Counted from the stretch's first letter, positions 35,813 to 47,154 are shown. The stretch: 64,000 nucleotides of DNA from Bilabrum cf. latius (GCA_965178125.1 OZ237754.1:868001-932000), one strand, 5' to 3'. The notes: a model not told the origin generated them from the letters alone. Numbers and translations are program-made.

Positions 35813-38800
35813 TCACGCACTCCCAGACGCAGCTTCACCAGGCGCAATTACTTCCTTGTCCTCACCGCCGCCGCTGCTGGTTGACCTCCTCTTGGGCGAG
35901 ATTGAGGCGGCTCCTGCTCCGCGATAGATGGCGTTCTGCGAGCGGAACTCACCGGCGGGAGAGGCGCCTCCAGCGGTAGCCCCCTCGATGGAGGCGGCAC
36001 CCCGACGGTTCAAGGGGTCCACAGATTCATCAGGCGAAATCGGTGCAAGTTTAGCCGAGGCGCCTACTTGCGTGCTCGCAGCATCAGTTGACAATTCATT
36101 AGTGGCGGCAGAGTCAGGCGTGGGTTCCGCCTGCCTCTGCTAGTAGATGTACACGGCCATGGCTGCGACTGCCACCGCCAGCGCCACGATCGCAGCCGAG
36201 AGCCCTCCCACAACAGCAGAGCTCATACCGTCATTACCATTGGAGCCGTCGTCGGTGCTGTTGTCGTCGATGATGCCAGAGGTTGTGCCACCATCAGTAG
36301 CAGGAGCAACTTCGGGTGATGTGGCAGCGGCTGCCTGCGGGCTGGGCTGCGGGCTGGCTGCGGTGCCTGCATCGGACGACCCAGGAGATCCACCGGAGCT
36401 GGTGGAGCCGGTGCTGCCCGAGCTAGTCCCTGATCCACCGGTGGATGGTGAGGTCTGCTGCTGCTGCTGCAAGGTCACGATTGTCCCTGTGACGCCTTGC
36501 CTGGCTTCGAGGGACACAGTAGTTGGGTCCATGCGGCGGAGGTAGGTGCCGTAGGTACGCAGCACGCTCTCAGGGTCCTGCAGCTGGTTCTCGAAGTGGG
36601 ACACCACGGTCGCCATGCGTGCCCCGTCGGCAGTCTCCACGGTCTCGCTGTTGTCGTAGTCCCCGGTGTCAGTCGCAGAGATGGGCAGGATCGTGAAGTT
36701 CAGCCGAGCGTGCTCGGCGCCATCACCGACTGAATCCACGCCCTCCAGCTGAAGGCTGTCTACGCGCACGCGCCGCCCAGCGATAAAGAGGGTCCTGCTG
36801 AGGTCGCCCCTGATGTTGCTGATCATCGCATCAATCACGTTGGCGTCGCCCACGCTGTGAGTTAGGGTGTCCAGCGGCAGCTTCAGCACCACGGTGCCTT
36901 CCACGCGCGGCTCGCCAGCGCACGCAAACGCGTTGCATGCCCGATCCTGCAGAGGTGTAGACCCGATCACGTCCTCCTGCCTGTAGCATTCACCCAGTGG
37001 CACGGTTGTAGTATCCGCCTGCGTGGCGCCAGGAGCTGCCGTGGGACCGAGGGAAGCGCACTGCACCCGACGCACCTGCCTGCCTCCTCCGCACTCAGCG
37101 GTGCACTGGCTCCACTCGCCCACGGTGTAGAACAGCACATCGTCGGGGTCGCGAGGAGGCGCATCGCAGCCAGCGCCAAAAAAGCCGGGCTTGCAGTGGC
37201 ACTGGCCCTAGATGCAGATGCCGTCGTTCTTGCACGACACAGCCGAGCACTGGTCGCAGGTGTTGCAGTCGCGCGTCTCGAGAAGCACCGGACATGCCGC
37301 ACCCTCCCCCCTTGGAGCTCGAAGCACCTGCCTCTGCCGGGTTTGTGTTCCCTCGGCGCACACTTCATCGCAGTCGGACCATGGGCCCCACGGGCCAACC
37401 TGGCAGTCGGCCATGTCTGACAGCACGGACACATGAACGTCGGGTACCGATGTGTCAACGCCTGACCGCAACATGAGACCAGGGATGCGGATCTGCAGGT
37501 TCTCGTCCCCGTTGGGGTTGTAGTCAGGCACGGGAGGCAGGGTCACCGTAGCTCTCGTCATGCCGAAGGAGAAGCGCACAAAAGGAGATGCGCCAGGCGC
37601 GCTGTCTCGAAGCAAGATCGATGGTTGCGCCAAGGAGTTCCATCCGCTGGTTGACGTCTCCCTTGCCTGAATGCCCTTGATGAGCATGTTGGGCGAGATG
37701 GTGCGCGAGTTGACCATAGTGTCGATGTCAGCGATGGTGACGTTGCCGCTGTCAATGAGCCGTTCGAACTCTTCGCCCGTCATGGCCGCGCTGGGAGGCA
37801 AGCCAAGCTCTTGGCGGCGCCTCTCCTTCAGCTCCTTGGGGTCAACGAACTGGTCGCAAGATAGGTCCAGCTGCAGCTCCAGCCCGCCCGTCCTGACTTG
37901 CTCGGCGAGCACAGTGCCACCATCCCCACCCAGCATGCTACCACTAGCAAACACAGGGAAGGCAGAGAGCGCCTGCACCTGCAGAGTGGCTTGCACTGCG
38001 GCGGCTGGCGCCGTCAGACCGATCAGAATCCTGTCAGCCTCATCGTCATACCCGTCACTCTCCCATATCAGCATTCGCTATTCTCCGGTTCTATCAGGAG
38101 TTTGTGAGGCCCAGTCGGACGTCTCGGGACTGACAGGGGGCGAGAACCGGAGCACTGGGTCATCGGCGGACCGCCCCGCACGCGCTACGTGCAGCAGCAC
38201 CTCCCGCTTAGACACCATGGCATCACTCGCATCCACGCTCGACATGGTCACGTTTGCCGTGCACTGGGACTCGGCGTCTTCCCACGTGGCGTTGAGCGGC
38301 AGCGCACCGAGGGCCACAAGCGTCTGCCTGCACTCGTCTTTCGCAGCCTCAACAGCCGCACTCACGCGCTCGTTGCACACGTTCTTCTACACGCATGCGA
38401 TGTGTTCCGCGTGGCAGCCGGAGGCTGTGCGCGTGAGATTGGCCAGCGCCTCTCCCCCCGCTGCCACAGCACCTTCGTTTTCAGCCCTTGCCACGTGCAG
38501 ACAGCCCAGCATCCCGCTGTTGCAGGCACTCACCTCGCGCTCGGCTTCGATGGAGCATTTAATCTCTGTCGGAGCACGGCTTCTCGCGACTAGGCAAACG
38601 CCCTTGGTGGCTGCGTTGGGCTTCTCAAAGGAGAAGAAGGCGTTCTCGCCATGCTCCAGGTGCACCTCGGATTCCATCCCGCTGCGAAGCGCCTTAGAGT
38701 CAAAGTAGTTGATGTCGTACACGGTCTCCCTGCACATGTCCATGCCGCACACCTCCTGGCTGGCTGGCCTCAGCGTGCGATCGCAGAACCCCTCGTCCAC

Positions 38801-41800
38801 GGCGTGCCACTTCTGGCTGCGCTGGTCCGGGCACAGCTGCACGCGCCCGCTCTCTGTCTGCTCGAGACACGGCCCGCGCTGGGCACACAGCACCTCTCTT
38901 GACCTGACGCCGCCGCCGCAGCGGCGGCTACATGCCCGCCACTCATCAGCGTACCAGAACAGATCAGGGCATTCCTGCGTGTTGCATGGTTGGGTGGATA
39001 CGGGCGGGTCAGTGCAGTGAGCGTCCAGCACCAGCCTGCCTTTGCCTCCTCTGTTCCGGCACTCCAGCAGGCGACTCTGCTCGCCGCCGTCGCAAGGTTC
39101 ACTGCACGCGCCCCAACCAGAATCAGACCACTCGCACGTGCCCACATCGCACGCCTGCATTTCAGCGGGTCTGAGTGCCTCGTTGCACAGCGCCGAGTCC
39201 ACCACCAGCCCGCTCTGGGTCTGGCACCATACCGCTCTGGTCTGCTCCCCAGTGCCGCACTGCACGCTGCACTCTTTCCAAGCAGTGGAAGCCCACTCGT
39301 ACGTGTCGCAGACCCCTTCCACTGATAGACTACCTGCAAGCATGATCTGGAAATGAGCATCATCCCCAATCTTGTTCTGGCCGTCCACCGCAATGTAAAG
39401 CTCTTCCTCGTTGTACGCGCAGTTGGGCACGCTGAATGTGCGGGTGGCTGACGTGTCTTCAGCGTCCGCCATGCCGGGTGCGGCGGGTGCATCGGCACGA
39501 ACGCGCACTTTGTACGCAGCATCGCTAGGCTGGCCCATGGTGGTGATAGCAGCCACTGTGATGAGCATGTCTGACCTGGCAGGGAGCACCAGCCTCAGGT
39601 GCGTTGTGTCCTGCCCATCCGTGCTGACCACGCCGCACTCGCGCGATGCAACGTCACCAACAGCTACGCTACAGTTGACCATCCGCTGCCAGCGGCCCTG
39701 GTCAAAGCGGTCGAGTGGCACGTCGAAGATCCACGAGGCGTCTGCGTCCTGCAAGCGCCGTCCTTCGTGCCTATCAAGATGCAGCTGCTGCAACTCGCGA
39801 TGAATCTTTGTCAACTCCGGGTGGGTCTGCGCTGCCCGCCTCTGCTTCCAGCGCTCGCCGGTACCTGGCTGCACCCGCACCCTGTGATCAGTGGGCATGA
39901 GGGAGCGTCCGCTCTTGAGAGCCTCGGGCTCTTGGAGCATCTGCTTGATGGAATTGAGGGCGTGCAGGACCCCTTGCATGATAGCTTCCTCGCGGGCCAC
40001 TTCGAGATCGGTATCGTTGACTGCGGCCTCCGCTCGGCGCCCGCCGCTCGGCGCCTCTTCAAGCCCAGTGCTCTAGCGATCGGCGCTGCTGGACCACTGG
40101 ATCGCGTCATCATACGACACCTCCAGCCCGCCTCCCCGTGTTCCCTGTCGGAAGAGAAGCTCCCCGTCCTCCACGAGGCCAGTGGCCTCCATGGAGTCAA
40201 AGGCCTGCTCCAGGGCCTGCAGCTCAGCCAGCTCCTCCGCAGACGATCGCAGGGGCTCCTCGACCACATTGGATGCCCGGCGGCCCCCCTGCGTACTTGC
40301 ATCTATGCTCAGATCTGCCGTGCTGGTTCCCGACTGCTGCTCCCGGTCGCCTGGCCGGGTAGAGTCGTGGAAGTCCGACCTCGTGCCAATGATCATCTGC
40401 CGGGCCACGTCGGAGCCGGCCAGGTATGGCCTCTCCGCCGCCGCCACGTGCCCAGGTTCGATACCCTCCACTGAGATGCCAGCCAGCCCCTGCTCCACCA
40501 CAGGGAAGTACGTGTCTCTGGCGCCTGCGTACATGCCCATCGTGGATGGGGCATCCTTGGGCGACTGCACGCGGACGTTGAAAGACTGCTCTCCGCCCTC
40601 CGACGAAGAAAACACGGACTCGGCTGCGCCCACGAAATAGTTGTACTGCTCTGAGGCAATGCTCCGCTAAGTAGTCTTGCCCTGCTCCAGGCGCTCGTAC
40701 GCCTGCAGCGAGATCTCGAATTCGGCGCTGGCCTGAGCGTACACGGCGATCCACAGCTCCTCGGTGTAGTAGGTGTCGAGGCTGGAGATCACCACCTCGT
40801 CCAAGACCCCGGCGCGCTCTTTGCTCCTCCACATCCAGTCGTTGCGCGGGAAGCTCCGAAATACGCGGTGGTGCACGTACAGGTTGGCATCCCCCACGGT
40901 GGACCGAAGAGAGATGCGGGCTGCAGACGCGGTCGATGACACATGACCACGGAAGAGGTGGTAGCCCAGTGCCGGCACTTTTCCTGCGGCAGTGCGCCCG
41001 GGGAACAAGTCGCTGATTTCCATGCCGATGACGCCCATGCTGGAGCCCATGATTGCAAGCTTGGAGGAACATGCAAACGCGCCGGGGGAATATTCCCTGC
41101 CGGTAATGAGGAGGCTCAGCACGCCGGGAGCAGTAGCGGGGTGTTGTATGGCGTCCCACAGCCCGGGATTGTCGGCTGTGGGCCACCCTTCCTCTTCCTT
41201 GCGGTTGCATCGGAGGTCGAACCCTAGATTAAGGTCCTGCTCCACGCCGTCCTCCCAGTGGGGCTCCTTCTCCACCTCGGGTACGGGCGCGTCATCGAAC
41301 TCCAGCTCGCCATACGCCTCGTCTGCCGATGCAGCCAGGAAGAGCACACCGGTGGATTCCTCTGACGTCAGCAGCATAAAGTATCTCCGCTGCCCGTCGG
41401 TTACGTCGGTCTGGTTGCCCGCCAGTAGCGCGATGGCGTTGTAGTCCAGGATCTCCCTGGCACCCGTGGAGACCTTGATGGCGGAGCGGGCGGTGGCATC
41501 GAGCGTGCTCGAGTCATATCCCATGGACTCCAGAGTGCCGTCGTACAGCCATGGCTTGGTAAAATCGATGTCGGCGCACAGCCCCACGCTGAACGGAAGA
41601 TCAGCCTCGGCGATCCCCGGTGGCCAGTCGTAGGGCTCGACCCCTCTTTGCGACTCGATGGGATTGGCCCTGACCTGCGCGGCCTTCCCTGCCACTAGCT
41701 GCCTGAATGATGTGGCCTTGACCACGAACTCGACCTCTGCCTCGGGGTCCAAGTGCCTGGCGAACACGTACACCCGGGTGCTGGGCGTCAACCGATCGTC

Positions 41801-42961
41801 CTACCCAGTGACCATGGCGCTCATCTAAGAGTCGTAGGACCTGGTGATGGCGTACACCGATCGCATTCCCGACGGATCCGTGATGTCCTCGCCCTCTCCA
41901 TAGATTTCCAGGGACATCTTGCTGTTGCCCTGGGTCTTGGTCAGCCCCGCGTCCACCGCGTTATCTCCCTCTCGCATCAGCAGACAGCCGCGGTACCGGT
42001 TGGTGGTGTTGAGTCTGACACCGTGCCCTGGACCCGCGAAGAGGACGTGCCTCATCTGCCTGCGCACGGATCGGTCGAAGACGTGCGCGAACGGAGTCTC
42101 CCCACTGGCCTTGAGGTTGAGGCAGCTGCTCGAGCAGTCCTCTTCCAGCCGGGGCAGCTGCACGGGATCGCCAGTCGTTGGGTCGGTCTGGCACAGCTCC
42201 TCGGCTGCCAGAGTGCCGTTGCCTCCATGCGTGCGGCACTCGGCAACGCGGGTCCTCTTGCCCACGCCGCAGTCCACGCTGCACTCGGACCAGTCGCTGA
42301 TGGAGTACGCGCAGCCCTCCGTACCGCAGCTGAGCGAGATGGTGTTGGATTGAGAGCCTTGCAAGAATCGCAGCACCTTGATGTCTGCATCCTCGCTCAT
42401 GGCCTTGGAGCTTGCACCGGACAGCCGCCTGAAGCCGATCGACGAAGAGCTCGAGCCGTATCCAAGCTTAGGCGACACCGCGATGCCCATGAGCACACAG
42501 CCGATGAATCCAGCCCCATGCACTTTAAACTGAGGCACGATGGGGAACGAATAGGTGTACGGGAGTAATCCGCCGGACGGCAGCTCGAGAGGCTTGGTAA
42601 ATGGGCCAAAGCAAATGCCTTTGCATACCCGCGGGATGCCTAGCTACAGGACAATCTAGTTGATTGTGAGATGTCCATCGACCCCCATGTAGTAGTGGAT
42701 GTTCGTGTGACCATTTGCACACTCCGAAGGCCGCAGCGACATTGAAAGGTAGGGGTCAATGCTAGCGTCGAACTCCCAGTAGCCATACAGAGAAAACGTG
42801 GCCACCATGTACAGCTGGACCTTCAAATCCAGCGGGCCGGTCAAGTCAAAGCTTGGCTTGCGGGTCATGATGGTCATCGTGCGGTCTCGGATCATGCTCC
42901 ACCCAGTCCACCTTGAGTACTTCACGCCAACCGTCACGGAGTTGTCGAACCAGAAGCCAGG
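35813..42961 (-). CDS. Giant thrombospondin type-1 repeat membrane protein, copy B, 5' end interrupted by the virus
   Basis: One frame of 2,383 codons without TAA or TGA runs from the virus junction (Pro codon 42959-42961) to TGA at 35813-35815, crossing many TAG codons. Those at 37208, 38078 and 41825 face CAG in copy A. The architecture follows copy A: TSP1 repeats near 42310, 39310, 39140, 38950, 37390 and 37120, EGF-like module near 37170-37250, low-complexity stalk, membrane helix near 36130-36210, and a tail with the shared motif FRSQNAIYRGAG. The first exon-equivalents of copy A (signal peptide and about 380 residues) are missing because the PLV is inserted there; they may lie beyond the right edge. 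No decay is visible downstream, so the insertion is recent or polymorphic. Confidence 0.85.
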
Positions 42962-43026
42962 TCTCACACACCACATACCAGGGGGACCTCCAAATTGGAG
43001 GTCCCCCTGGTATGTGGTGTGTGAGA
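42962..43026. repeat. Perfect 65-bp palindrome at the virus-host junction
   Basis: Arms of 32 bp (42962-42993 and 42995-43026, beginning TCTCACACACCACATACC) surround one central base. The first base of the palindrome is the first base after host homology ends, so it is the virus terminus or was made during integration. It is compatible with a hairpin end or a terminal repeat in head-to-head form; an assembly fold-back is possible. Confidence 0.9.
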
Positions 43027-43317
43027 GTAGGGTATTTTTTATGTACATTTTTCTTTTGTTATAAGTAATTCTTTCCATAAAACGGGTAGAGGGTGGAAAT
43101 TTAAGTTGCTGAAAAATCATTTTTTTTGCAGGTGAAATTTTCAACTGCCAAAAATTACGCACTGAGTTACACTGCTACGTTTCACATCTCGGGTTCTATT
43201 CCTCTTGCAGAGGAGAGAAATTTGGGGGTCTCCATATTATTCTGCGGGGTCCCCCACGCGGGGGATGTTCAAAAATTCATTTAATATTGCATTGAGAAAT
43301 CACAGGGATTCTCATTT
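43027..43317. other. AT-rich virus terminal region, no gene
   Basis: Non-coding AT-rich DNA. It has small inverted repeats CCTCTTGCAGAGG near 43201 and TCCCCCACGCGGGGGA near 43250. I see no terminal gene. Confidence 0.5.
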
Positions 43318-43983
43318 TCATTTTCCATTTTTCACTTTCATTGATTTTAATTTAATTCGCTGTTTCAACGCAGGTGCTGGTTCAGGTGCTGGTGCTGGTT
43401 CAGGTGCTGGTGCTGGTGCTGGTGCTGGTTCAGGTGCTGGTTCAGGTGCTGGTTCAGGTTCTGGTGCTGGTGCCGATCCAGATTCAGGTGCTGGTGCTCC
43501 TTCACTATCTACGGTGCCTAGCATTCGTGGTTTAGAAGCATAAGGCTATGCAAAACTATGCAAGTGTTTCATAATGCTCAGCATTTCCGAACGCTACTTC
43601 TTATCCTCCTTCTGCATCTACACCATTGCATCATACTATTTCTATTGCATCTACATCATTGCAAACATCAGTTGCGTTACCTAATTAGGTTCTTGTGGTG
43701 CTGGTGCTGGTGCTGGTGCTGGTGCTGGTGCTGGTGCTGGTGCTGGTGCTTGATCAGGTTCTGCAGTTCCACCAGATTCACAAAGTGGTGATGTGCCTTC
43801 CGGCTACTTCACCACCGCATGAAATGCTCTGATTATGCTATCCGATTTCTTCCCCTCATGCCACCAATCCGTGCCAATATTGGTTTGCATCCATTTCTTC
43901 ATATCATACTCCGAAACAAGTGATTTGTAACCTTTTCCAAAGTGTTTTTGTAAATATTCTCGTGCTTTCTGTGGGTATCTCAT
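43318..43983 (-). CDS. Virus protein with shared N-terminal module and Pro-Ala/Glu-Pro repeats
   Basis: 221 residues, ATG at 43983, TGA at 43318-43320, with several TAG read as Gln (e.g. 43804). Residues 1-60 (MRYPQKAREYLQKHFGKGY, LVSE, KKWMQTNIGTDWW, DSIIRAFHAVVK) match the first 60 residues of the dioxygenase fusion at 45128. A Pro-Ala run, a Met/Gln-rich helical stretch (MMQMQQKQYDAMVQMQKED) and an Ala-Pro-Glu repeat follow, ending in a basic tail (QRIKLKSMKVKNGK). The opposite strand also has a long Gly-Ala-Ser frame across the repeat (43205-43543), but only the minus frame has the conserved module. The role is unknown. The module may bind DNA or a shared partner. Confidence 0.8.
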
Positions 43984-44097
43984 ACTGATATCCTCTCCCT
44001 TACATGCGCACACGAAATAGGTTCAGGGGAATTCATTTTGTTACCTAAAAGGTTCTGTATACATCTTACTGCCCAATCAAAAAAAAAGTTATTTGGA

Positions 44098-44334
44098 TGT
44101 TGTTCAGAAAAATCTCATGTTGTTCAAAATACTCGGTTTCATAAAAATTTTCAGAACTCAGCCAACTGAAAAAAATATTGATTTTCAATTTTTTTCTAAG
44201 AATGAAAAAATCTCATTTCCTTTGTTTTGAACAACATCCCTACCTTTTCCGACAACAAAACCTTTATTTTGAACAACATTTTGAACAACATAATTATTCG
44301 TAACCAATTATTTTGAACAACATTTTGAACAACA
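44098..44334. repeat. Iteron-like repeats TTTTGAACAACA
   Basis: Five exact copies occur at 44225, 44267, 44279, 44311 and 44323 (two adjacent pairs), one exact inverted copy at 44118-44129, and a one-mismatch inverted copy at 44098. The array sits in a 435-bp non-coding stretch (43984-44418) close to the virus end, between divergent genes. It could be a replication or regulatory site. Confidence 0.8.
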
Positions 44335-44369
44335 ACAAATAAATTGATTAATGCAGTTACTGATATCTT

Positions 44370-44420
44370 ATTTATATTAGATTATAGGATTTTTAAAAAA
44401 TCCTATAATCTAATATAAAT
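44370..44420. promoter_or_regulatory. Perfect 51-bp palindrome overlapping a start codon
   Basis: Two 25-bp arms (ATTTATATTAGATTATAGGA then a T run, and its complement) surround base 44395. The right arm contains CCTATAATCTAATATAA and ends within the ATG at 44419. It includes the TCTAATATA-type motif seen before other virus starts, in both orientations. It could be a promoter or operator, or a leader hairpin. Confidence 0.75.
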
Positions 44421-45042
44421 GAATTCGAATTTTAATACATGTCCTTGTTGCCAAAAACCGGTCTCAAATGAAGATCTAATTATTCAACCAGATGGTACTC
44501 ACTTTTGGTATAAGAATGGTCAAATACACAGAGATGGTGATCTACCTGCAGTAGTTGGTATGAAGGGTAACTACTGGTACAAGAATGGTAAAATACACAG
44601 AGATGGTGATCAGCCCGCAGAAATTACATTAAATGTACGCGGATACTACAAGAATGGTCAATTACACAGAGATGGCGATCAGCCCGCGTACATGTACAAT
44701 TCAGAAAATAGAAAATATTGGTATAAGAATGGCGTATTGCACAGAGATGGTGATAAACCCGCAATAATTGAAATAGATGGAGATACAAAATGGTACAAGA
44801 ATGGCAAATTACATAGAGATGGTGATAAATACGCAGTAATTAATGAATATGGAAATGAATGGTACAAGAATGGCGAATTGCACAGAGATGGTGATAAACC
44901 CGCAATAATTGAAATAGATGGAGATACAAAATGGTACAAAAATGGTAAATTACACAGAGATGATGATAAACCCGCAGTAATTGAAGCATATGGACGAAAT
45001 GAATGGTACAAAAATGGTGTACAATACCATCCATCCATTTAA
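44419..45042 (+). CDS. MORN-like repeat protein
   Basis: 207 residues, ATG at 44419, TAA stop, no TAG. The N-terminus has a CPCC motif (possible zinc knuckle), followed by eight repeats of about 20 residues built on WYKNGKLHRDGDKPAVI. Such repeats resemble MORN repeats and are frequent in giant viruses, where they may mediate protein or membrane contacts. Two units (KPAIIEIDGDTKWYKNGKLH) are almost identical even in DNA, showing recent repeat expansion. It lies just upstream of the dioxygenase fusion on the same strand. The exact role is unknown. Confidence 0.88.
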   Translation: MNSNFNTCPCCQKPVSNEDLIIQPDGTHFWYKNGQIHRDGDLPAVVGMKGNYWYKNGKIHRDGDQPAEITLNVRGYYKNGQLHRDGDQPAYMYNSENRKYWYKNGVLHRDGDKPAIIEIDGDTKWYKNGKLHRDGDKYAVINEYGNEWYKNGELHRDGDKPAIIEIDGDTKWYKNGKLHRDDDKPAVIEAYGRNEWYKNGVQYHPSI

Positions 45043-45127
45043 ACTAGATTGCTTTATAAAAGCTTGGAGCGGAAAAATGAACCGCGTTCACCCTATTTCT
45101 CGCAGGTATAGGAGGGGGAGTATCACA

Positions 45128-47044
45128 ATGATATACCCTACTAAAGCACATGAATACCTATCAACACACTTTGGAACTGATTACAAAACATTAGTTTCAG
45201 AGGCTACTATAAAGCAGTGGATGCGAACACATATTGGTGCAGATTGGTGGCTTGATTACTTGAAAGCAGATAGCATTATAAAAGCGTATCATGCGGTGTT
45301 GAAAAAGCCTACAAGCACTTCAACACTAGATGAACCCAAAACTGCTGCTACTGGTGAAGGTGCAAACCCCAAGATCAAGATCAAGATCAAGATCAACCCC
45401 AAAACCAAAATCTCACTCAAAAAGAAAAAAGGTAAATCTATAATGAGCTCCGCAAAATCGAAACCTCAAGAAATACTAGTTAAACCTATAATAACCGATC
45501 AAACCGCACAGAAAATGGTTGGTGAATTTGTTAATGCAGATCACTACCAGCAGGTAATTGATCATGATTGTGATTGCTACTACTATGATAAATCTGGCAA
45601 GCGCCGTGCTTTGTTTTACTTTCGCCGCAAGGTAATCCCCCAAGCGCATCTGGATACAGCACTAGATAGTTTAAAAACAGAAGCCAAAAGTGCCTCCAAT
45701 ACACGATCCATTGCTGGTGGCGGAATTGGCAAAGGCAAAGTACACAGCATGATTGTTGGCTACTACGATAAACCCCGAATCAGAGATAAACGAGAAATCT
45801 TAGCCAAGAAACTCGTACCCTGCAGAACTACCAGCTATACCAGCAAATACCAAGCCAAATGGAACAACTTAAAACCATTAATTAATTAGGTTGATAAGGC
45901 ATACAGCGAGTTCGAACCAGAACGCCATCACGAACAGCACGGCATGGCTAAAAAAACTCCCGATTACCAAATCAACGATACTGCATTTTCTACCATCACC
46001 GTAAATTACAACTGGCGAACCGCTTGCCACAAGGATTCAGGTGATTATCACAATGGATACAGTGCTGTAGTAGTTGCCGAGGATGGCAAGAATTCTTACA
46101 AGGGCGGATACCTGGGTTTTCCTAAGTTCGGCGTTTGTGTTGATGTTCGCCACGGCGATTTTATCTTAATAGATCCTCACCAGTTGCACTGTAATACAGA
46201 AATAGTGCCAGATGGATCAGATTGGTGCAGATTATCAATGGTTTACTACTACCGAGAAAACATGCAAAAATGTACCCAATCCAAACCTTCTAGTAAAGCC
46301 GCCTCACAAGAATTAATTGATGTAGTTTTACCCAAACGAAAACTCGATCTTAAACTCTGGGTTCGCCCCAAAACCACAGATCAAACTGTAATTGGTGAGG
46401 TGCTTACCAGGAACTCTTACGATAAACCAAAAGTTTAGTTCGAAGTGGGATCTGATCCAAAGGAACGATGGCTAGATCTTGGTGCCAATATCGGCACATT
46501 CGCCTTACTTGCCTTATCGCGGGGGTGCTCTGTTACCTGCTATGAACCAGAACGGGATAACCTTGAAATACTACAAAAAAACCTGGAACTCAACTTTCCT
46601 AAACCTAGGGGTGGATGGAAAATTGTTGAATCAGGGGTTTCTACAAAACCCACTGGAACTCAAAAACTCTACCTGTGCAAAGGAGATTACAACAAATACA
46701 GGCATACCTTGCATCCCGTAAGAGGGCGTACAACTGTTGATATCCCTGTAGAAAATATTTTTGAGGCTTTGGAACGGGCTGATTGCAACTGCATTAAAAT
46801 GGATATCGAGGGTGCTGAAATCGAGATCCTCGAAACACTTAAACCAGCAACTTACCAACACCATGGCATCCAAAAACTGGTGTTAGAATATAGTTTTGAT
46901 GTAGATAGGAGCATCCCCCGTTTCCTACGCATCATCGAAACCTTAAAACAAGCCTTCAAAACCGTGTTTTACACCAAAGTAAAGCCAGATCAGGCTACCT
47001 ATGATTACTTTCCAGCAGCCTGTATGGTATACTGCCAGAATTAA
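45128..47044 (+). CDS. Fusion: shared N-terminal module, TET/JBP-like dioxygenase and FkbM-like methyltransferase
   Basis: 638 residues from ATG at 45128 to TAA at 47042-47044, through TAG at 45887 and 46436. Residues 1-60 (MIYPTKAHEYLSTHFGTDY, KQWMRTHIGADWW) match the gene at 43318. A Lys-rich linker of KIKIKINPK type lies near 78-105. Residues about 120-420 look like a 2-oxoglutarate/Fe(II) dioxygenase of the TET/JBP group: HKDSGD near 301 (metal His and Asp), GGYLGFPKFG, a second His in DPHQLHC near 352, and CRLSMVYYYRENM near 367 with the 2OG-binding Arg. Residues about 437-638 are a class I SAM methyltransferase with WLDLGANIGTFALL and the FkbM-type KMDIEGAEIEIL. The family roles suggest hydroxylation of a DNA base followed by methyl transfer; substrate and order are inference. 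Confidence 0.85.
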
Positions 47045-47087
47045 ATCCCATGAAAATTAAAATATTAGTGAAATGCCTAGGCATCTA

Positions 47088-47145
47088 CTCAGAGAAATAC
47101 ACATTTTGCTTTTAATCCGTATCAATTTAGTACGGGATTAAAAGG
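47088..47145 (+). terminator. Double-hairpin 3'-end element, copy 1
   Basis: It lies 44 bp after the stop of the fusion gene and before the convergent integrase stop (47155). CTCAGAGAA is followed by TTTTGC, then TTTAATCCGTATCAATTT and TAGTACGGGATTAAA, which pair as a stem (TTTAATCC.GTA with TAC.GGATTAAA). Two further copies lie at 59961-60033 and 60452-60523 downstream of minus-strand genes, all in the sense orientation of those genes. Confidence 0.6.
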
Positions 47146-47154
47146 AAAATTACA

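Noticed and set aside
43140-43215. Possible tRNA (GGTTCTATTCC-like T-loop)
   Set aside because: T-stem and acceptor do not pair; no cloverleaf can be drawn. No tRNA-Gln(CUA) was found in the window.
43205-43543. Gly-Ala-Ser repeat protein on the plus strand
   Set aside because: It is antisense to the minus-strand gene 43318-43983, which has a conserved N-terminal module and continues in frame through TAG.
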